NCBI GenBank assembly: GCA_964057225.1
Contig: OZ059895.1
Coordinates: 10,106,001-10,170,000, forward strand
Direction of reading: 5' to 3'
DNA: 64,000 bases
Source: Auanema rhodensis
Taxonomy: Eukaryota; Nematoda; Chromadorea; Rhabditida; Rhabditidae
In this document: in pieces, positions 41,236 through 55,400 of the stretch
Layout: each line of letters opens with the position of its first letter
Numbering within the stretch: the first letter of the stretch is position 1
Notes under the pieces: model-generated
What the model was told of the DNA's origin: nothing
Seen by the model: only the letters and a program-made list of their open reading frames with translations
The model's database searches: none
Position numbers and translations under genes: made by a program

Positions 41236-42282
41236 TCAACGAAAGGACCCGTTATTGGACAAAACAACAGAGGATGATGCAGAAGGACTACTCATAGATC
41301 TGGTATTAGGTCCAGTTGGTTTAACTACCCGAGGCGGATTTTTTCTCCTTCTTGGGCTTATTGAATGATTTTTATCTGTTGGTACAGACACCTGCCTATT
41401 GTTAGACCGACTGGGTCTACCAGATTTACGAGGGGGGCTGGAGATGAGAAAAGAAATTGGTTTTAAGATTGAACTGCAAACGGCATCAACTTCTGAAGGG
41501 GTTTCAGCTGGTTGAGTGTCCACAGTGACAGAGAGAGTGTTGATGGCATGCGAAGTAACATTGGTAGATTTACGGGGGACTTCAATAATTTTGAGATCCC
41601 GTACAAGAAAAATCTTTTCAGTGTTATTTTCATTCTTGATTTTAGCTTCTTTTCGCAAGTTTTTCTCCAGTTCAATTTCGAAGGGGAGATAATCTCGTCG
41701 CAAAAACGTTTTTGAAAGGGAATCGAAGCATTTTGATTTATTGAATTTGATAACTTGGATAATCTTGTCACGTAAATCTACCGATGGACACGTAGTTATG
41801 AGAGGGCCAGGGGAATTAGATTTGAGAGTTGAACGTGCAATAGTAATTTGATTGCTATCGATCAAAGAAGACAAAGTGGTGTCCTGAGATTTCTCGATAA
41901 TAAGTTTTAATAACAACAGAGGTTCAGTTGGGAATTCGGTTGACGTTAATGGCACTCGAAACCAAAGGGCTCTTTTGGCACGGTAGAGGTACTTTGTCTC
42001 CTCTGATCGTAATTTTTGAAAATGACATGCTACATTGAGTGGGGAAAAAGTTGGAACACAGGTAGAATTAGGGTTGCTAATGGTTTGAAATGAGTTAAAA
42101 GTTTGCTCTAACTTATCTAAGCGGGATTTGAAATCCGTTTCGATAGTTTTTAAGCGAGCCTCATGCGATGTGATACTAATTTTCATACAGTTAAGCTCAT
42201 TTTTTATATCATTTGACAATTTTGAGAAAGAGAAAAAATTTTGAAGAGCATTTGTAAGAAAATCATTAGTCACGAAAGACAT
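41236..42282 (-). CDS. LINE ORF1 protein, copy C (complete)
   Basis: 348 aa, same as copy B at 38337 in the translations compared. Mirror coordinates (38337 + 42282 = 80,619) confirm exact symmetry. Confidence 0.75.
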   Translation of the reverse strand: MSFVTNDFLTNALQNFFSFSKLSNDIKNELNCMKISITSHEARLKTIETDFKSRLDKLEQTFNSFQTISNPNSTCVPTFSPLNVACHFQKLRSEETKYLYRAKRALWFRVPLTSTEFPTEPLLLLKLIIEKSQDTTLSSLIDSNQITIARSTLKSNSPGPLITTCPSVDLRDKIIQVIKFNKSKCFDSLSKTFLRRDYLPFEIELEKNLRKEAKIKNENNTEKIFLVRDLKIIEVPRKSTNVTSHAINTLSVTVDTQPAETPSEVDAVCSSILKPISFLISSPPRKSGRPSRSNNRQVSVPTDKNHSISPRRRKNPPRVVKPTGPNTRSMSSPSASSSVVLSNNGSFR

Positions 42283-42478
42283 ATTGAAAAACGAGGGAGT
42301 AAAAGAAGGGAAGTAAGAAAGAATAAGAATAAACACTGAAGTGGAAAATAAAAAAGAAACAAATACGAGAGAAAGGAAATAATGATAAAACTAAAATGCG
42401 ATACGAAAGAGAGCGCACCTTGACAAAGCCAGTCCGACGAAAATTTCCTTGACAGAAACGGATCCGGATCCAAACAGC

Positions 42479-42642
42479 GGAGGTCAACTGACGAGTGGGA
42501 GGTCAACTGACGAGTGGGAGGTCAACTGACGAGTGGGAGGTCAACTGACGAGTGGGAGGTCAACTGACGAGTGGGAGGTCAACTGACGAGTGGGAGGTCA
42601 ACTGACGAGTGGGAGGTCAACTGACGAGTGGGAGGTCAACTG
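42479..42642 (-). repeat. 19-bp tandem repeat, 8.6 copies (LINE C 5' end)
   Basis: Mirror of 37977-38140 with the same number of copies, which for an unstable tandem repeat implies a recent duplication. Confidence 0.95.
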
Positions 42643-43493
42643 GATTATACAGTATTATAAATGCGAAACGACTCTTTTTCATCATGTACTATTGTAGTAT
42701 GACACCCTGATATTCAAGAATTTTATCACGAGGTGGATTTTTCTTTTTTTATAAAAAATCTAAATGTTATAGATTTATTTCATTTTAGATAATGGCGCAC
42801 TATGTTTGCACATATTATATGCATATCGGGCTGGAGTAAGTGATAATAATTTTTTCGTATAATTTGATGTTTAGTTTAATTTTGAACATTCATATTCACC
42901 TAAACCAATGCTTCCTTTTGAGGCTGCTGTGTTAAAAAGTGCCCTTAATTATCAATCTACAAAAGATAACTAAAACATTTCTGGCTGATCAAGGTATCCG
43001 AATCGACACCCAAAGAGTATTCAAGTTTTATATTTGCCTCTGGTAAAACTTTTATTTCAGTCAAGTAGCCTTACTAGATCCGTTCCATCTCATGTCAAAA
43101 GTTGTCAAGGCAGAAAAGCTCCACTCAATTTTCACAAACTAATGGATAGATTTATTGCAACGATTGATAATTCGGAGAAGTTGGAGCAACCATTCATTGA
43201 AAAGCAGGGTAGCAAAATTTATCTATCTCGAATAAACATAATAATTTTCAGTTGATGGTGCGATTAATGTTCGAATTATGGTTTGTTATCCGATGGCGAT
43301 AAAATGCTTCGCTACTAGCTTACCCACCATGGAAGATATAATGATCATAGAAGACATGTTGAGAATCTCTTGCACGAACCAAATGAAAATTTAAATGCTG
43401 AATTCAGTATTGAAATGTAAATTTAACAACTTTTATACAGTTTTATTTAGATAAATATCTGACTAGAGTGAATGGTAGTGGTTATTTGTTATT
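42643..43493. other. Unidentified segment, right arm
   Basis: Mirror of 37126-37976 with a few substitutions. The frame at 43034-43255 (+) is still open, with four or fewer amino-acid differences from its mirror. Confidence 0.4.
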
Positions 43494-46400
43494 TGTTACG
43501 GAAGAGTTAAAAGTGAAAATCAGCTGCATGCCGTATTTTCAACGTGTTATAATGTCTTCAATTTTAATTAAATGAATTAAAAAAGGTTTCACAGTTGCAT
43601 AGTGTTTAAACAATGTTTGTTTCGATAGGAAATAGATAGAAACAGTAAAGTTAAGATGAAGGTTCAATAACTACTGGTTTATAACTGTAATATAAAACTA
43701 AGATTGTAGATATTTTGCTCTGCTTTGGTTGAGCTATCCAAGTAAAACTGCTTGAAAATTGAAAAAATTTGTTACAGAAGAGTTAAAATTGAAAATCAGC
43801 TGCATGCCGTATTTTCAACGTAGTATGGTCGTAAGCGAAATTATCTGATATTCAATGGTTAACATACTTATCCTCGTTTTAGATTTTTTTCCAATTTTAT
43901 GTTAGTTATGTAATTTTCCACGTTCCATCTGGAATCCTCGATGATATCAAATTTTATGAGCTCCAAATGCAATAAATTGAAAAGGTTTTACAGTTGTATA
44001 GTGTTTATACAATGTTTGTTTTGATAGGAAATAGATAAAAACAGTAAAGTCAAGACGAAGGTTCATTACCTACTGGTTTATAACTGTAATATAGAAATAA
44101 GATTGAAGATAATTTGCTCTCCTTTGGTTGAGCTATCTTAGTTAAAATGCTTGAAAATTGAAAACATTTGTTACGGAAGAGATAAAATTGAAAATCAGCT
44201 GTATGGCGTACTTTCAACGTAGTATTGTCGTAAGAGAAAATATCTGATATTAAATGGTTAACATACTTATCCTCGTTTTAGTTTTTTTTCCAATTTCATG
44301 TTAGTTATGTAATTTTCCACGTTTCATCAGGATCCCTCGATGATATCAAATCTTATGAGCTCCAAATACAATAAATTGAAAAAGGTTTCACAGTTGCATA
44401 GTGTTTAAACAATTTTTGTTTCGATAGGAAAAAAATAAAAACAATAAAGTCAAGACGAAGGTTCATTACCTTCTGGTTTATAACTGCAATATAGAAATAA
44501 GATTGAAGATAATTTGCTCTCGTTTGGTTGAGCTATCTAAGTTAAAATGCTTGAAAATTGAAAACATTTGTTACGGAAGAGATAAAATTAAAAATCAGCT
44601 GTATGGCGTACTTTCAACGTAGTATGGTCATAAGAGAAAATATCTGATATTCAATGGTTAACATACTTATCCTCGTTATAATTTTTTTCCAATTTTATGT
44701 TAGTTATGTAATTTTCCACGTTTCATCTGGAACCCTCAATGATATCAAATCTTATGAGCTCCAAATACAATAAATTAAAAAAGGTTTCACAGTTGCTTAG
44801 TGTTTAAACAATGTTTGTTTCGATAGGAAATAGATAGAAACAGTAAAGTTAAGATGAAGGTTCAATAACTACTGGTTTAAAACTGTAATATAGAAATAAG
44901 ATTGAAGATAATTTGCTTTCCTTTGGTTGAGCTATCTAAGTAAAACTGCTTGAAAATTGAAAACATTTGTTACGGAAGAGATAAAATTAAAAATCAGCTG
45001 TATGGCGTACTTTCAACAAAGTATGGTCGTAAGAGAAAATATCTGATATTCAATGGTTAACATACTTATCCTCGTTATAGTTTTTTTTCCAATTTTATGT
45101 TAGTTATGTAATTTTCCACGTTCCATCTGGAACCCTCGATGATATCAAATCTTATGAGCTCCAAATACAATAAATTGAGAAAGGTTTCACAGTTGCATAG
45201 TGTTTAAACAATGTTTGTTTCGATAGGAAAAAGATAAAAACAGTAAATTCAAGACGAAGGTTCATTACCTACTCGTTTATAACTGCAATATAGAAATAAG
45301 ATTGAATATAATTTGCTTTCCTTTGGTTGAGCTATCTAAGTAAAACTGCTTGAAAATTGAAAACATTTGTTACGGTAGAGATAAAAATGAAAATCAGCTG
45401 TATGGCGTACTTTCAACGTAGTATGGTCGTAAGAGAAATTATCTGATATTCAATGGTTAACATACTTATCCCCGTTATAGTTTTTTTTCCAATTTCATGT
45501 TAGTTATGTATTTTTCCACGTTCCATCTGGATCCCTCGATGATATCAAATTTTATGAGCTCCAAATATAATAAATTAAAAAAGGTTTCACAGTTGTATAG
45601 TGTTTAAACAATGTTTGTTTCGATAGGAAAAAAATAAAAACAATAAAGTCAAGACGAAGGTTCATTACCTACTGGTTTATAACTGCAATATAGAAATAAG
45701 ATTAAAGATAATTTGCTCTCGTTTGGTTGAGCTATCTAAGTTAAAATGCTTGAAAATTGAAAACATTTGTTACGGAAGAGATAAAATTAAAAATCAGCTG
45801 TATGGCGTACTTTCAACGTAGTATGGTCATAAGAGAAAATATCTGATATTCAATGGTTAACATACTTATCCTCGTTATAATTTTTTTTCCAATTTTATGT
45901 TAGTTATGTAATTTTCCACGTTTAATCTGGAACCCTCGATGATATCAAATCTTATGAGCTCCAAATACAATAAATTGAAAAAGGTTTCACAGTTGCATAG
46001 TGTTTAAACAATGTTGTTTCGATAGGAAATAGATAGAAACAGTAAAGTTAAGATGAAGGTTCAATAACTACTGGTTTAAAACTGTAATATAGAAATAAGA
46101 TTGAAGATAATTTGCTTTCCTTTAATTGAGCTATCTAAGTGAAACTGCTTGAAAATTGAAAACATTTGTTACGGAAGAGATAAATTTGAAAATCAGCTGT
46201 ATGGCGTACTTTCAACGTAGTATGGTCGTAAGAGAAATTATCTGATATTTAATGGTTAACATACTTATCCTCGTTTTGGTTTTTTTTCCAATTTCATGTT
46301 AGTTATGTAATTTTCCACGTTTCATCAGGATCCCTCGATGATATCAAATCTCATGAGCTCCAAATACAGTAAATTGAAAAAGGTTTCACAGTTGCATAGT

Positions 46401-49400
46401 GTTTAAACAATGTTTGTTTCGATAGGAAAAAGATAAAAACAGTAAAGTCAAGACGAAGGTTCATTACCTACTCGTTTATAACTGCAATATAGAAATAAGA
46501 TTGAAGATAATTTGCTCTCGTTTGGTTGAGCTATCTAAGTTAAAATGCTTGAAAATTGAAAACATTTGTTACGGTAGAGATAAAAATGAAAATCAGCTGT
46601 ATGGCGTACTTTCAACGTAGTATGGTCGTAAGAGAAATTATCTGATATTCAATGGTTAACATACTTATCCCCGTTATAGTTTTTTTTCCAATTTCATGTT
46701 AGTTATGTATTTTTCCACGTTCCATCTGGATCCCTCGATGATATCAAATTTTATGAGCTCCAAATATAATAAATTAAAAAAGGTTTCACAGTTGTATAGT
46801 GTTTAAACAATGTTTGTTTCGATAGGAAATAGATAGAAACAGTAAAGTTAAGATGAAGGATCAATAACTACTGGTTAATAACTGTAATATAGAAATAAGA
46901 TTGAAGATAATTTGCTTTCCTTTGGTTGAGCTATCTAAGTAAAACTGCTTGAAAATTGAAAACACTTGTTACGGAAGCGATAAAATTGAAATTCAGCTGT
47001 ATGGCGTACTTTCAACGTAGTATGGTCATAAGAGAAAATATCTGATATTCAATGGTTAACATACTTATCCTAGTTATAGTTTTTTTTCCAATTTTATGTT
47101 AGTTATGTAATTTTCCACGTTCCATATGGAACCCTCGATGATATCAAATTTTATGAGCTCCAAATGCAATAAATTAAGAAGGTTTCACAGTTGCATAGTG
47201 TTTAAACAATGTTTGTTTCGATAGGAAATAGATAGAAACAGTAAAGTTAAGATGAAGGTTCAATAAGTACTGGTTTATAACTGTAACATAGAAATAAGAT
47301 TGAAGATAATTTGCTTTCCTTTGGTTGAGCTATCTAAGTAAAACTGCTTGAAAATTGGAAACATTTGTTACGGAAAAGATAAAATTGAAATTCAGCTGTA
47401 TGGCGTACTTTCAACGTAGTATGGTCGTAAGAGAAAATATCTGATATTCAATGGTTAACATACTTATCCTCGTTTTAGTTTTTTTTCCAATTTCATGTTA
47501 GTTATGTAATTTTCCACGTTCCATCAGGATCCCTCGATGATATCAAATCTTATGAGCTCCAAATACAATAAATTAAAAAAGGTTTCACAGTTGCATAGTG
47601 TTTAAACAATGTTTGTTTCGATAGGAAAAAGATAAAAACAGTAAAGTCAAGACGAAGGTTCATTACCTACTCGTTTATAACTGCAATATAGAAATAAGAT
47701 TGAATATAATTTGCTTTCTTTTGGTTGAGCTATCTAAGTAAAACTGCTTGAAAATTGAAAACATTTGTTACGGAAGAGATAAATTTGAAAATCAGCTGTA
47801 TGGCGTACTTTCAACGTAGTATTGTCGTAAGAGAAAATATCTGATATTCAATGGTTAACATACTTATCCTCGTTTTAGTTTTTTTTCCAATTCCATGTTA
47901 GTTATGTAATTTTCCACGTTCCATATGGAACCCTCGATGATATCAAATTTTATGAGCTCCAAATGCAATAAATTAAGAAGGTTTCACAGTTGCATAGTGT
48001 TTAAACAATGTTTGTTTCGATAGGAAATAGATAGAAACAGTAAAGTTAAGATGAAGGTTCAATAAGTACTGGTTTATAACTGTAACATAGAAATAAGATT
48101 GAAGATAATTTGCTTTCCTTTGGTTGAGCTATCTAAGTAAAACTGCTTGAAAATTGGAAACATTTGTTACGGAAAAGATAAAATTGAAATTCAGCTGTAT
48201 GGCGTACTTTCAACGTAGTATGGTCGTAAGAGAAAATATCTGATATTCAATGGTTAACATACTTATCCTCGTTTTAGTTTTTTTTCCAATTTCATGTTAG
48301 TTATGTAATTTTCCACGTTCCATCAGGATCCCTCGATGATATCAAATCTTATGAGCTCCAAATACAATAAATTAAAAAAGGTTTCACAGTTGCATAGTGT
48401 TTAAACAATGTTTGTTTCGATAGGAAAAAGATAAAAACAGTAAAGTCAAGACGAAGGTTCATTACCTACTCGTTTATAACTGCAATATAGAAATAAGATT
48501 GAATATAATTTGCTTTCTTTTGGTTGAGCTATCTAAGTAAAACTGCTTGAAAATTGAAAACATTTGTTACGGAAGAGATAAATTTGAAAATCAGCTGTAT
48601 GGCGTACTTTCAACGTAGTATTGTCGTAAGAGAAAATATCTGATATTCAATGGTTAACATACTTATCCTCGTTTTAGTTTTTTTTCCAATTCCATGTTAG
48701 TTATGTAATTTTCCACGTTTCATCAGGATCCCTCGTTGATATCAAATCTTATGAGCTCCAAATACAATAAATTGAAAAAGGTTTCACAGTTGCATAGTGT
48801 TTGAACAATGTTTGTTTCGATAGGAAAAAAATAAAAACAATGAAGTCAAGACAAAGGTTCATTACCCACTGGTTTATAACTGCAATATAGAAATAAGATT
48901 GAAGATAATTTGCTCTCGTTTGGTTCAGCTATCTAAGTTAAAATGCTTGAAAATTGAAAACATTTGTTACGGAAGAGATAAAATCAAAAATCAGCTGTAT
49001 GGCGTACTTTCAACAAAGTATGGTCGTAAGAGAAAATATCTGATATTCAATGGTTAACATACTTATTCTCGTTATAGTTTTTTTTCCAATTTTATGTTAG
49101 TTATGTAATTTTTCACGTTCCATCTGGAACCCTCGATGATATCAAATCTTATGAGCTCCAAATACAATAAATTGAGAAAGGTTTCACAGTTGCATAGTGT
49201 TTAAACAATGTTTGTTTCGATAGGAAAAAGATAAAAACAGTAAATTCAAGACGAAGGTTCATTACCTACTCGTTTATAACTGCAATATAGAAATAAGATT
49301 GAATATAATTTGCTTTCCTTTGGTTGAGCTATCTAAGTAAAACTGCTTGAAAATTGAAAACATTTGTTACGGTAGAGATAAAAATGAAAATCAGCTGTAT

Positions 49401-52400
49401 GGCGTACTTTCAACGTAGTATGGTCGTAAGAGAAATTATCTGATATTCAATAGTTAACATACTTATCCCCGTTATAGTTTTTTTTCCAATTTCATGTTAG
49501 TTATGTATTTTTCCACGTTCCATCTGGATCCCTCGATGATATCAAATTTTATGAGCTCCAAATATAATAAATTAAAAAAGGTTTCACAGTTGTATAGTGT
49601 TTAAACAATGTTTGTTTCGATAGGAAATAGATAGAAACAGTAAAGTTAAGATGAAGGATCAATAACTACTGGTTAATAACTGTAATATAGAAATAAGATT
49701 GAAGATAATTTGCTTTCCTTTGGTTGAGCTGTCTAAGTAAAACTGCTTGAAAATTGAAAACATTTGTTACGGAACAGATAAAAATGAAAATCAGCTGTAT
49801 GGCGTACTTTCAACGTAGTATGGTCGTAAGAGAAATTATCTGATATTTAATGGTTAACATACTTATCCCCGTTATAGTTTTTTTTCCAATTTCATGTTAG
49901 TTATGTATTTTTTCACGTTCCATCTGGATCCCTCGATGATATCAAATTTTATGAGCTCCAAATATAAGAAATTAAAAAAGGTTTCACAGTTGTATAGTGT
50001 TTAAACAATGTTTGTTTTGATAGGAAATAGATAGAAACAGTAAAGTCAAGACGAAGGTTCATTACCTAATGGTTTATAACTGTAATATAGAAATAAGATT
50101 AAAGATAATTTGCTTTCCTTTGGTTGAGCTATCTAAGTAAAACTGCTTGAAAATTGAAAACATTTGTTACGGAAGAGATAAATTTGAAAATCAGCTGTAT
50201 GGCGTACTTTCAACGTAGTATTGTCGTAAGAGAAAATATCTGATATTCAATGGTTAACATACTTATCCTCGTTTTAGTTTTTTTTCCAATTCCATGTTAG
50301 TTATGTAATTTTCCACGTTTCATCAGGATCCCTCGTTGATATCAAATCATATGAGCTCCAAGTACAATAAATTGAAAAAGGTTTCACAGTTGCATAGTGT
50401 TTGAACAATGTTTGTTTCGATAGGAAAAAAATAAAAACAATGAAGTCAAGACAAAGGTTCATTACCCACTGGTTTATAACTGCAATATAGAAATAAGATT
50501 GAAGATAATTTGCTCTCGTTTGGTTCAGTTATCTAAGTTAAAATGCTTGAAAATTGAAAACATTTGTTACGGAAGAGATAAAATCAGAAATCAGCTGTAT
50601 GGCGTACTTTCAACAAAGTATGGTCGTAAGAGAAAATATCTGATATTCAATGGTTAACATACTTATCCTCGTTATAGTTTTTTTTCCAATTTTATGTTAG
50701 TTATGTAATTTTCCACGTTCCATCTGGATCCCTCGATGATATCAAATCTCATGAGCTCCAAATACAGTAAATTGAAAAAGGTTTCACAGTTGCATAGTGT
50801 TTAAACAATGTTTGTTTCGATAGGAAAAAGATAAAAACAGTAAAGTCAAGACGAAGGTTCATTACCTACTCGTTTATAACTGCAATATAGAAATAAGATT
50901 GAAGATAATTTGCTCTCGTTTGGTTGAGCTATCTAAGTGAAACTGCTTGAAAATTGAAAACATTTGTTACGGAAGAGATAAATTTGAAAATCAGCTGTAT
51001 GGCGTACTTTCAACGTAGTATGGTCGTAAGAGAAAATATCTGATATTCAATGGTTAACATACTTATCCTCGTTATAGTTTTTTTTCCAATTTTATGTTAG
51101 TTATGTAATTTTCCACGTTCCATCTGGATCCCTCGATGATATCAAATCTCATGAGCTCCAAATACAGTAAATTGAAAAAGGTTTCACAGTTGCATAGTGT
51201 TTAAACAATGTTTGTTTCGATAGGAAAAAGATAAAAACAGTAAAGTCAAGACGAAGGTTCATTACCTACTCGTTTATAACTGCAATATAGAAATAAGATT
51301 GAAGATAATTTGCTCTCGTTTGGTTGAGCTATCTAAGTGAAACTGCTTGAAAATTGAAAACATTTGTTACGGAAGAGATAAATTTGAAAATCAGCTGTAT
51401 GGCGTACTTTCAACGTAGTATGGTCGTAAGAGAAATTATCTGATATTTAATGGTTAACATACTTATCCTCGTTTTGGTTTTTTTTCCAATTTCATGTTAG
51501 TTATGTAATTTTCCACGTTTCATCAGGATCCCTCGATGATATCAAATCTCATGAGCTCCAAATACAGTAAATTGAAAAAGGTTTCACAGTTGCATAGTGT
51601 TTAAACAATGTTTGTTTCGATAGGAAAAAGATAAAAACAGTAAAGTCAAGACGAAGGTTCATTACCTACTCGTTTATAACTGCAATATAGAAATAAGATT
51701 GAAGATAATTTGCTCTCGTTTGGTTGAGCTATCTAAGTTAAAATGCTTGAAAATTGAAAACATTTGTTACGGTAGAGATAAAAATGAAAATCAGCTGTAT
51801 GGCGTACTTTCAACGTAGTATGGTCGTAAGAGAAATTATCTGATATTCAATGGTTAACATACTTATCCCCGTTATAGTTTTTTTTCCAATTTCATGTTAG
51901 TTATGTATTTTTCCACGTTCCATCTAGATCCCTCGATGATATCAAATTTTATGAGCTCCAAATATAATAAATTAAAAAAGGTTTCACAGTTGTATAGTGT
52001 TTAAACAATGTTTGTTTCGATAGGAAAAAAATAAAAACAATAAAGTCAAGACGAAGGTTCATTACCTACTGGTTTATAACTGCAATATAGAAATAAGATT
52101 AAAGATAATTTGCTCTCGTTTGGTTGAGCTATCTAAGTTAAAATGCTTGAAAATTGAAAACATTTGTTACGGTAGAGATAAAAATGAAAATCAGCTGTAT
52201 GGCGTACTTTCAACGTAGTATGGTCATAAGAGAAAATATCTGATATTCAATGGTTAACATACTTATCCTCGTTATAATTTTTTTTCCAATTTTATGTTAG
52301 TTATGTAATTTTCCACGTTTAATCTGGAACCCTCGATGATATCAAATCTTATGAGCTCCAAATACAATAAATTGAAAAAGGTTTCACAGTTGCATAGTGT

Positions 52401-55400
52401 TTGAACAATGTTTGTTTCGATAGGAAAAAAATAAAAACAATGAAGTCAAGACAAAGGTTCATTACCCACTGGTTTATAACTGCAATATAGAAATAAGATT
52501 GAAGATAATTTGCTCTCGTTTGGTTCAGCTATCTAAGTTAAAATGCTTGAAAATTGAAAACATTTGTTACGGAAGAGATAAAATCAAAAATCAGCTGTAT
52601 GGCGTACTTTCAACAAAGTATGGTCGTAAGAGAAAATATCTGATATTCAATGGTTAACATACTTATTCTCGTTATAGTTTTTTTTCCAATTTTATGTTAG
52701 TTATGTAATTTTTCACGTTCCATCTGGAACCCTCGATGATATCAAATCTTATGAGCTCCAAATACAATAAATTGAGAAAGGTTTCACAGTTGCATAGTGT
52801 TTAAACAATGTTTGTTTCGATAGGAAAAAGATAAAAACAGTAAATTCAAGACGAAGGTTCATTACCTACTCGTTTATAACTGCAATATAGAAATAAGATT
52901 GAAAATAATTTGCTTTCCTTTGGTTGAGCTATCTAAGTAAAACTGCTTGAAAATTGAAAACATTTGTTACGGTAGAGATAAAAATGAAAATCAGCTGTAT
53001 GGCGTACTTTCAACGTAGTATGGTCGTAAGAGAAATTATCTGATATTCAATGGTTAACATACTTATCCCCGTTATAGTTTTTTTTCCAATTTCATGTTAG
53101 TTATGTATTTTTCCACGTTCCATCTGGATCCCTCGATGATATCAAATTTTATGAGCTCCAAATATAATAAATTAAAAAAGGTTTCACAGTTGTATAGTGT
53201 TTAAACAATGTTTGTTTCGATAGGAAATAGATAGAAACAGTAAAGTTAAGATGAAGGATCAATAACTACTGGTTAATAACTGTAATATAGAAATAAGATT
53301 GAAGATAATTTGCTTTCCTTTGGTTGAGCTGTCTAAGTAAAACTGCTTGAAAATTGAAAACATTTGTTACGGAACAGATAAAAATGAAAATCAGCTGTAT
53401 GGCGTACTTTCAACGTAGTATGGTCGTAAGAGAAATTATCTGATATTTAATGGTTAACATACTTATCCCCGTTATAGTTTTTTTTCCAATTTCATGTTAG
53501 TTATGTATTTTTTCACGTTCCATCTGGATCCCTCGATGATATCAAATTTTATGAGCTCCAAATATAAGAAATTAAAAAAGGTTTCACAGTTGTATAGTGT
53601 TTAAACAATGTTTGTTTTGATAGGAAATAGATAGAAACAGTAAAGTCAAGACGAAGGTTCATTACCTAATGGTTTATAACTGTAATATAGAAATAAGATT
53701 AAAGATAATTTGCTTTCCTTTGGTTGAGCTATCTAAGTAAAACTGCTTGAAAATTGAAAACATTTGTTACGGAAGAGATAAATTTGAAAATCAGCTGTAT
53801 GGCGTACTTTCAACGTAGTATTGTCGTAAGAGAAAATATCTGATATTCAATGGTTAACATACTTATCCTCGTTTTAGTTTTTTTTCCAATTCCATGTTAG
53901 TTATGTAATTTTCCACGTTTCATCAGGATCCCTCGTTGATATCAAATCATATGAGCTCCAAGTACAATAAATTGAAAAAGGTTTCACAGTTGCATAGTGT
54001 TTGAACAATGTTTGTTTCGATAGGAAAAAAATAAAAACAATGAAGTCAAGACAAAGGTTCATTACCCACTGGTTTATAACTGCAATATAGAAATAAGATT
54101 GAAGATAATTTGCTCTCGTTTGGTTCAGCTATCTAAGTTAAAATGCTTGAAAATTGAAAACATTTGTTACGGAAGAGATAAAATCAAAAATCAGCTGTAT
54201 GGCGTACTTTCAACAAAGTATGGTCGTAAGAGAAAATATCTGATATTCAATGGTTAACATACTTATCCTCGTTATAGTTTTTTTTCCAATTTTATGTTAG
54301 TTATGTAATTTTCCACGTTCCATCTGGATCCCTCGATGATATCAAATCTCATGAGCTCCAAATACAGTAAATTGAAAAAGGTTTCACAGTTGCATAGTGT
54401 TTAAACAATGTTTGTTTCGATAGGAAAAAGATAAAAACAGTAAAGTCAAGACGAAGGTTCATTACCTACTCGTTTATAACTGCAATATAGAAATAAGATT
54501 GAAGATAATTTGCTCTCGTTTGGTTGAGCTATCTAAGTGAAACTGCTTGAAAATTGAAAACATTTGTTACGGAAGAGATAAATTTGAAAATCAGCTGTAT
54601 GGCGTACTTTCAACGTAGTATGGTCGTAAGAGAAATTATCTGATATTTAATGGTTAACATACTTATCCTCGTTTTGGTTTTTTTTCCAATTTCATGTTAG
54701 TTATGTAATTTTCCACGTTTCATCAGGATCCCTCGATGATATCAAATCTCATGAGCTCCAAATACAGTAAATTGAAAAAGGTTTCACAGTTGCATAGTGT
54801 TTAAACAATGTTTGTTTCGATAGGAAAAAGATAAAAACAGTAAAGTCAAGACGAAGGTTCATTACCTACTCGTTTATAACTGCAATATAGAAATAAGATT
54901 GAAGATAATTTGCTCTCGTTTGGTTGAGCTATCTAAGTTAAAATGCTTGAAAATTGAAAACATTTGTTACGGTAGAGATAAAAATGAAAATCAGCTGTAT
55001 GGCGTACTTTCAACGTAGTATGGTCGTAAGAGAAATTATCTGATATTCAATGGTTAACATACTTATCCCCGTTATAGTTTTTTTTCCAATTTCATGTTAG
55101 TTATGTATTTTTCCACGTTCCATCTGGATCCCTCGATGATATCAAATTTTATGAGCTCCAAATATAATAAATTAAAAAAGGTTTCACAGTTGCATAGTGT
55201 TTAAACAATGTTTGTTTCGATAGGAAATAGATAGAAACAGTAAAGTTAAGATGAAGGTTTATTACCTACTCGTTTATAACTGCAATATAGAAATAAGATT
55301 GAATATAATTTGCTTTCCTTTGGTTGAGCTATCTAAGTAAAACTGCTTGAAAATTGAAAACATTTGTTACGGTAGAGATAAAAATGAAAATCAGCTGTAT

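Larger units (their letters stand above)
40884..42642 (-). mobile_element. LINE copy C (inverted duplicate of B, truncated)
   Basis: 5' repeats, 5' UTR, ORF1 and the first 115 or so codons of ORF2. It shares codons with copy B against copy A (ITTCPS), so it was duplicated from B and is not a separate insertion. Confidence 0.88.
40884..44026 (-). repeat. Right arm of the 3.1-kb inverted repeat
   Basis: Reverse complement of 36593-39735. Continues on its outer side into the long - strand satellite array, while the left arm is cut by LINE copy A. Confidence 0.92.
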
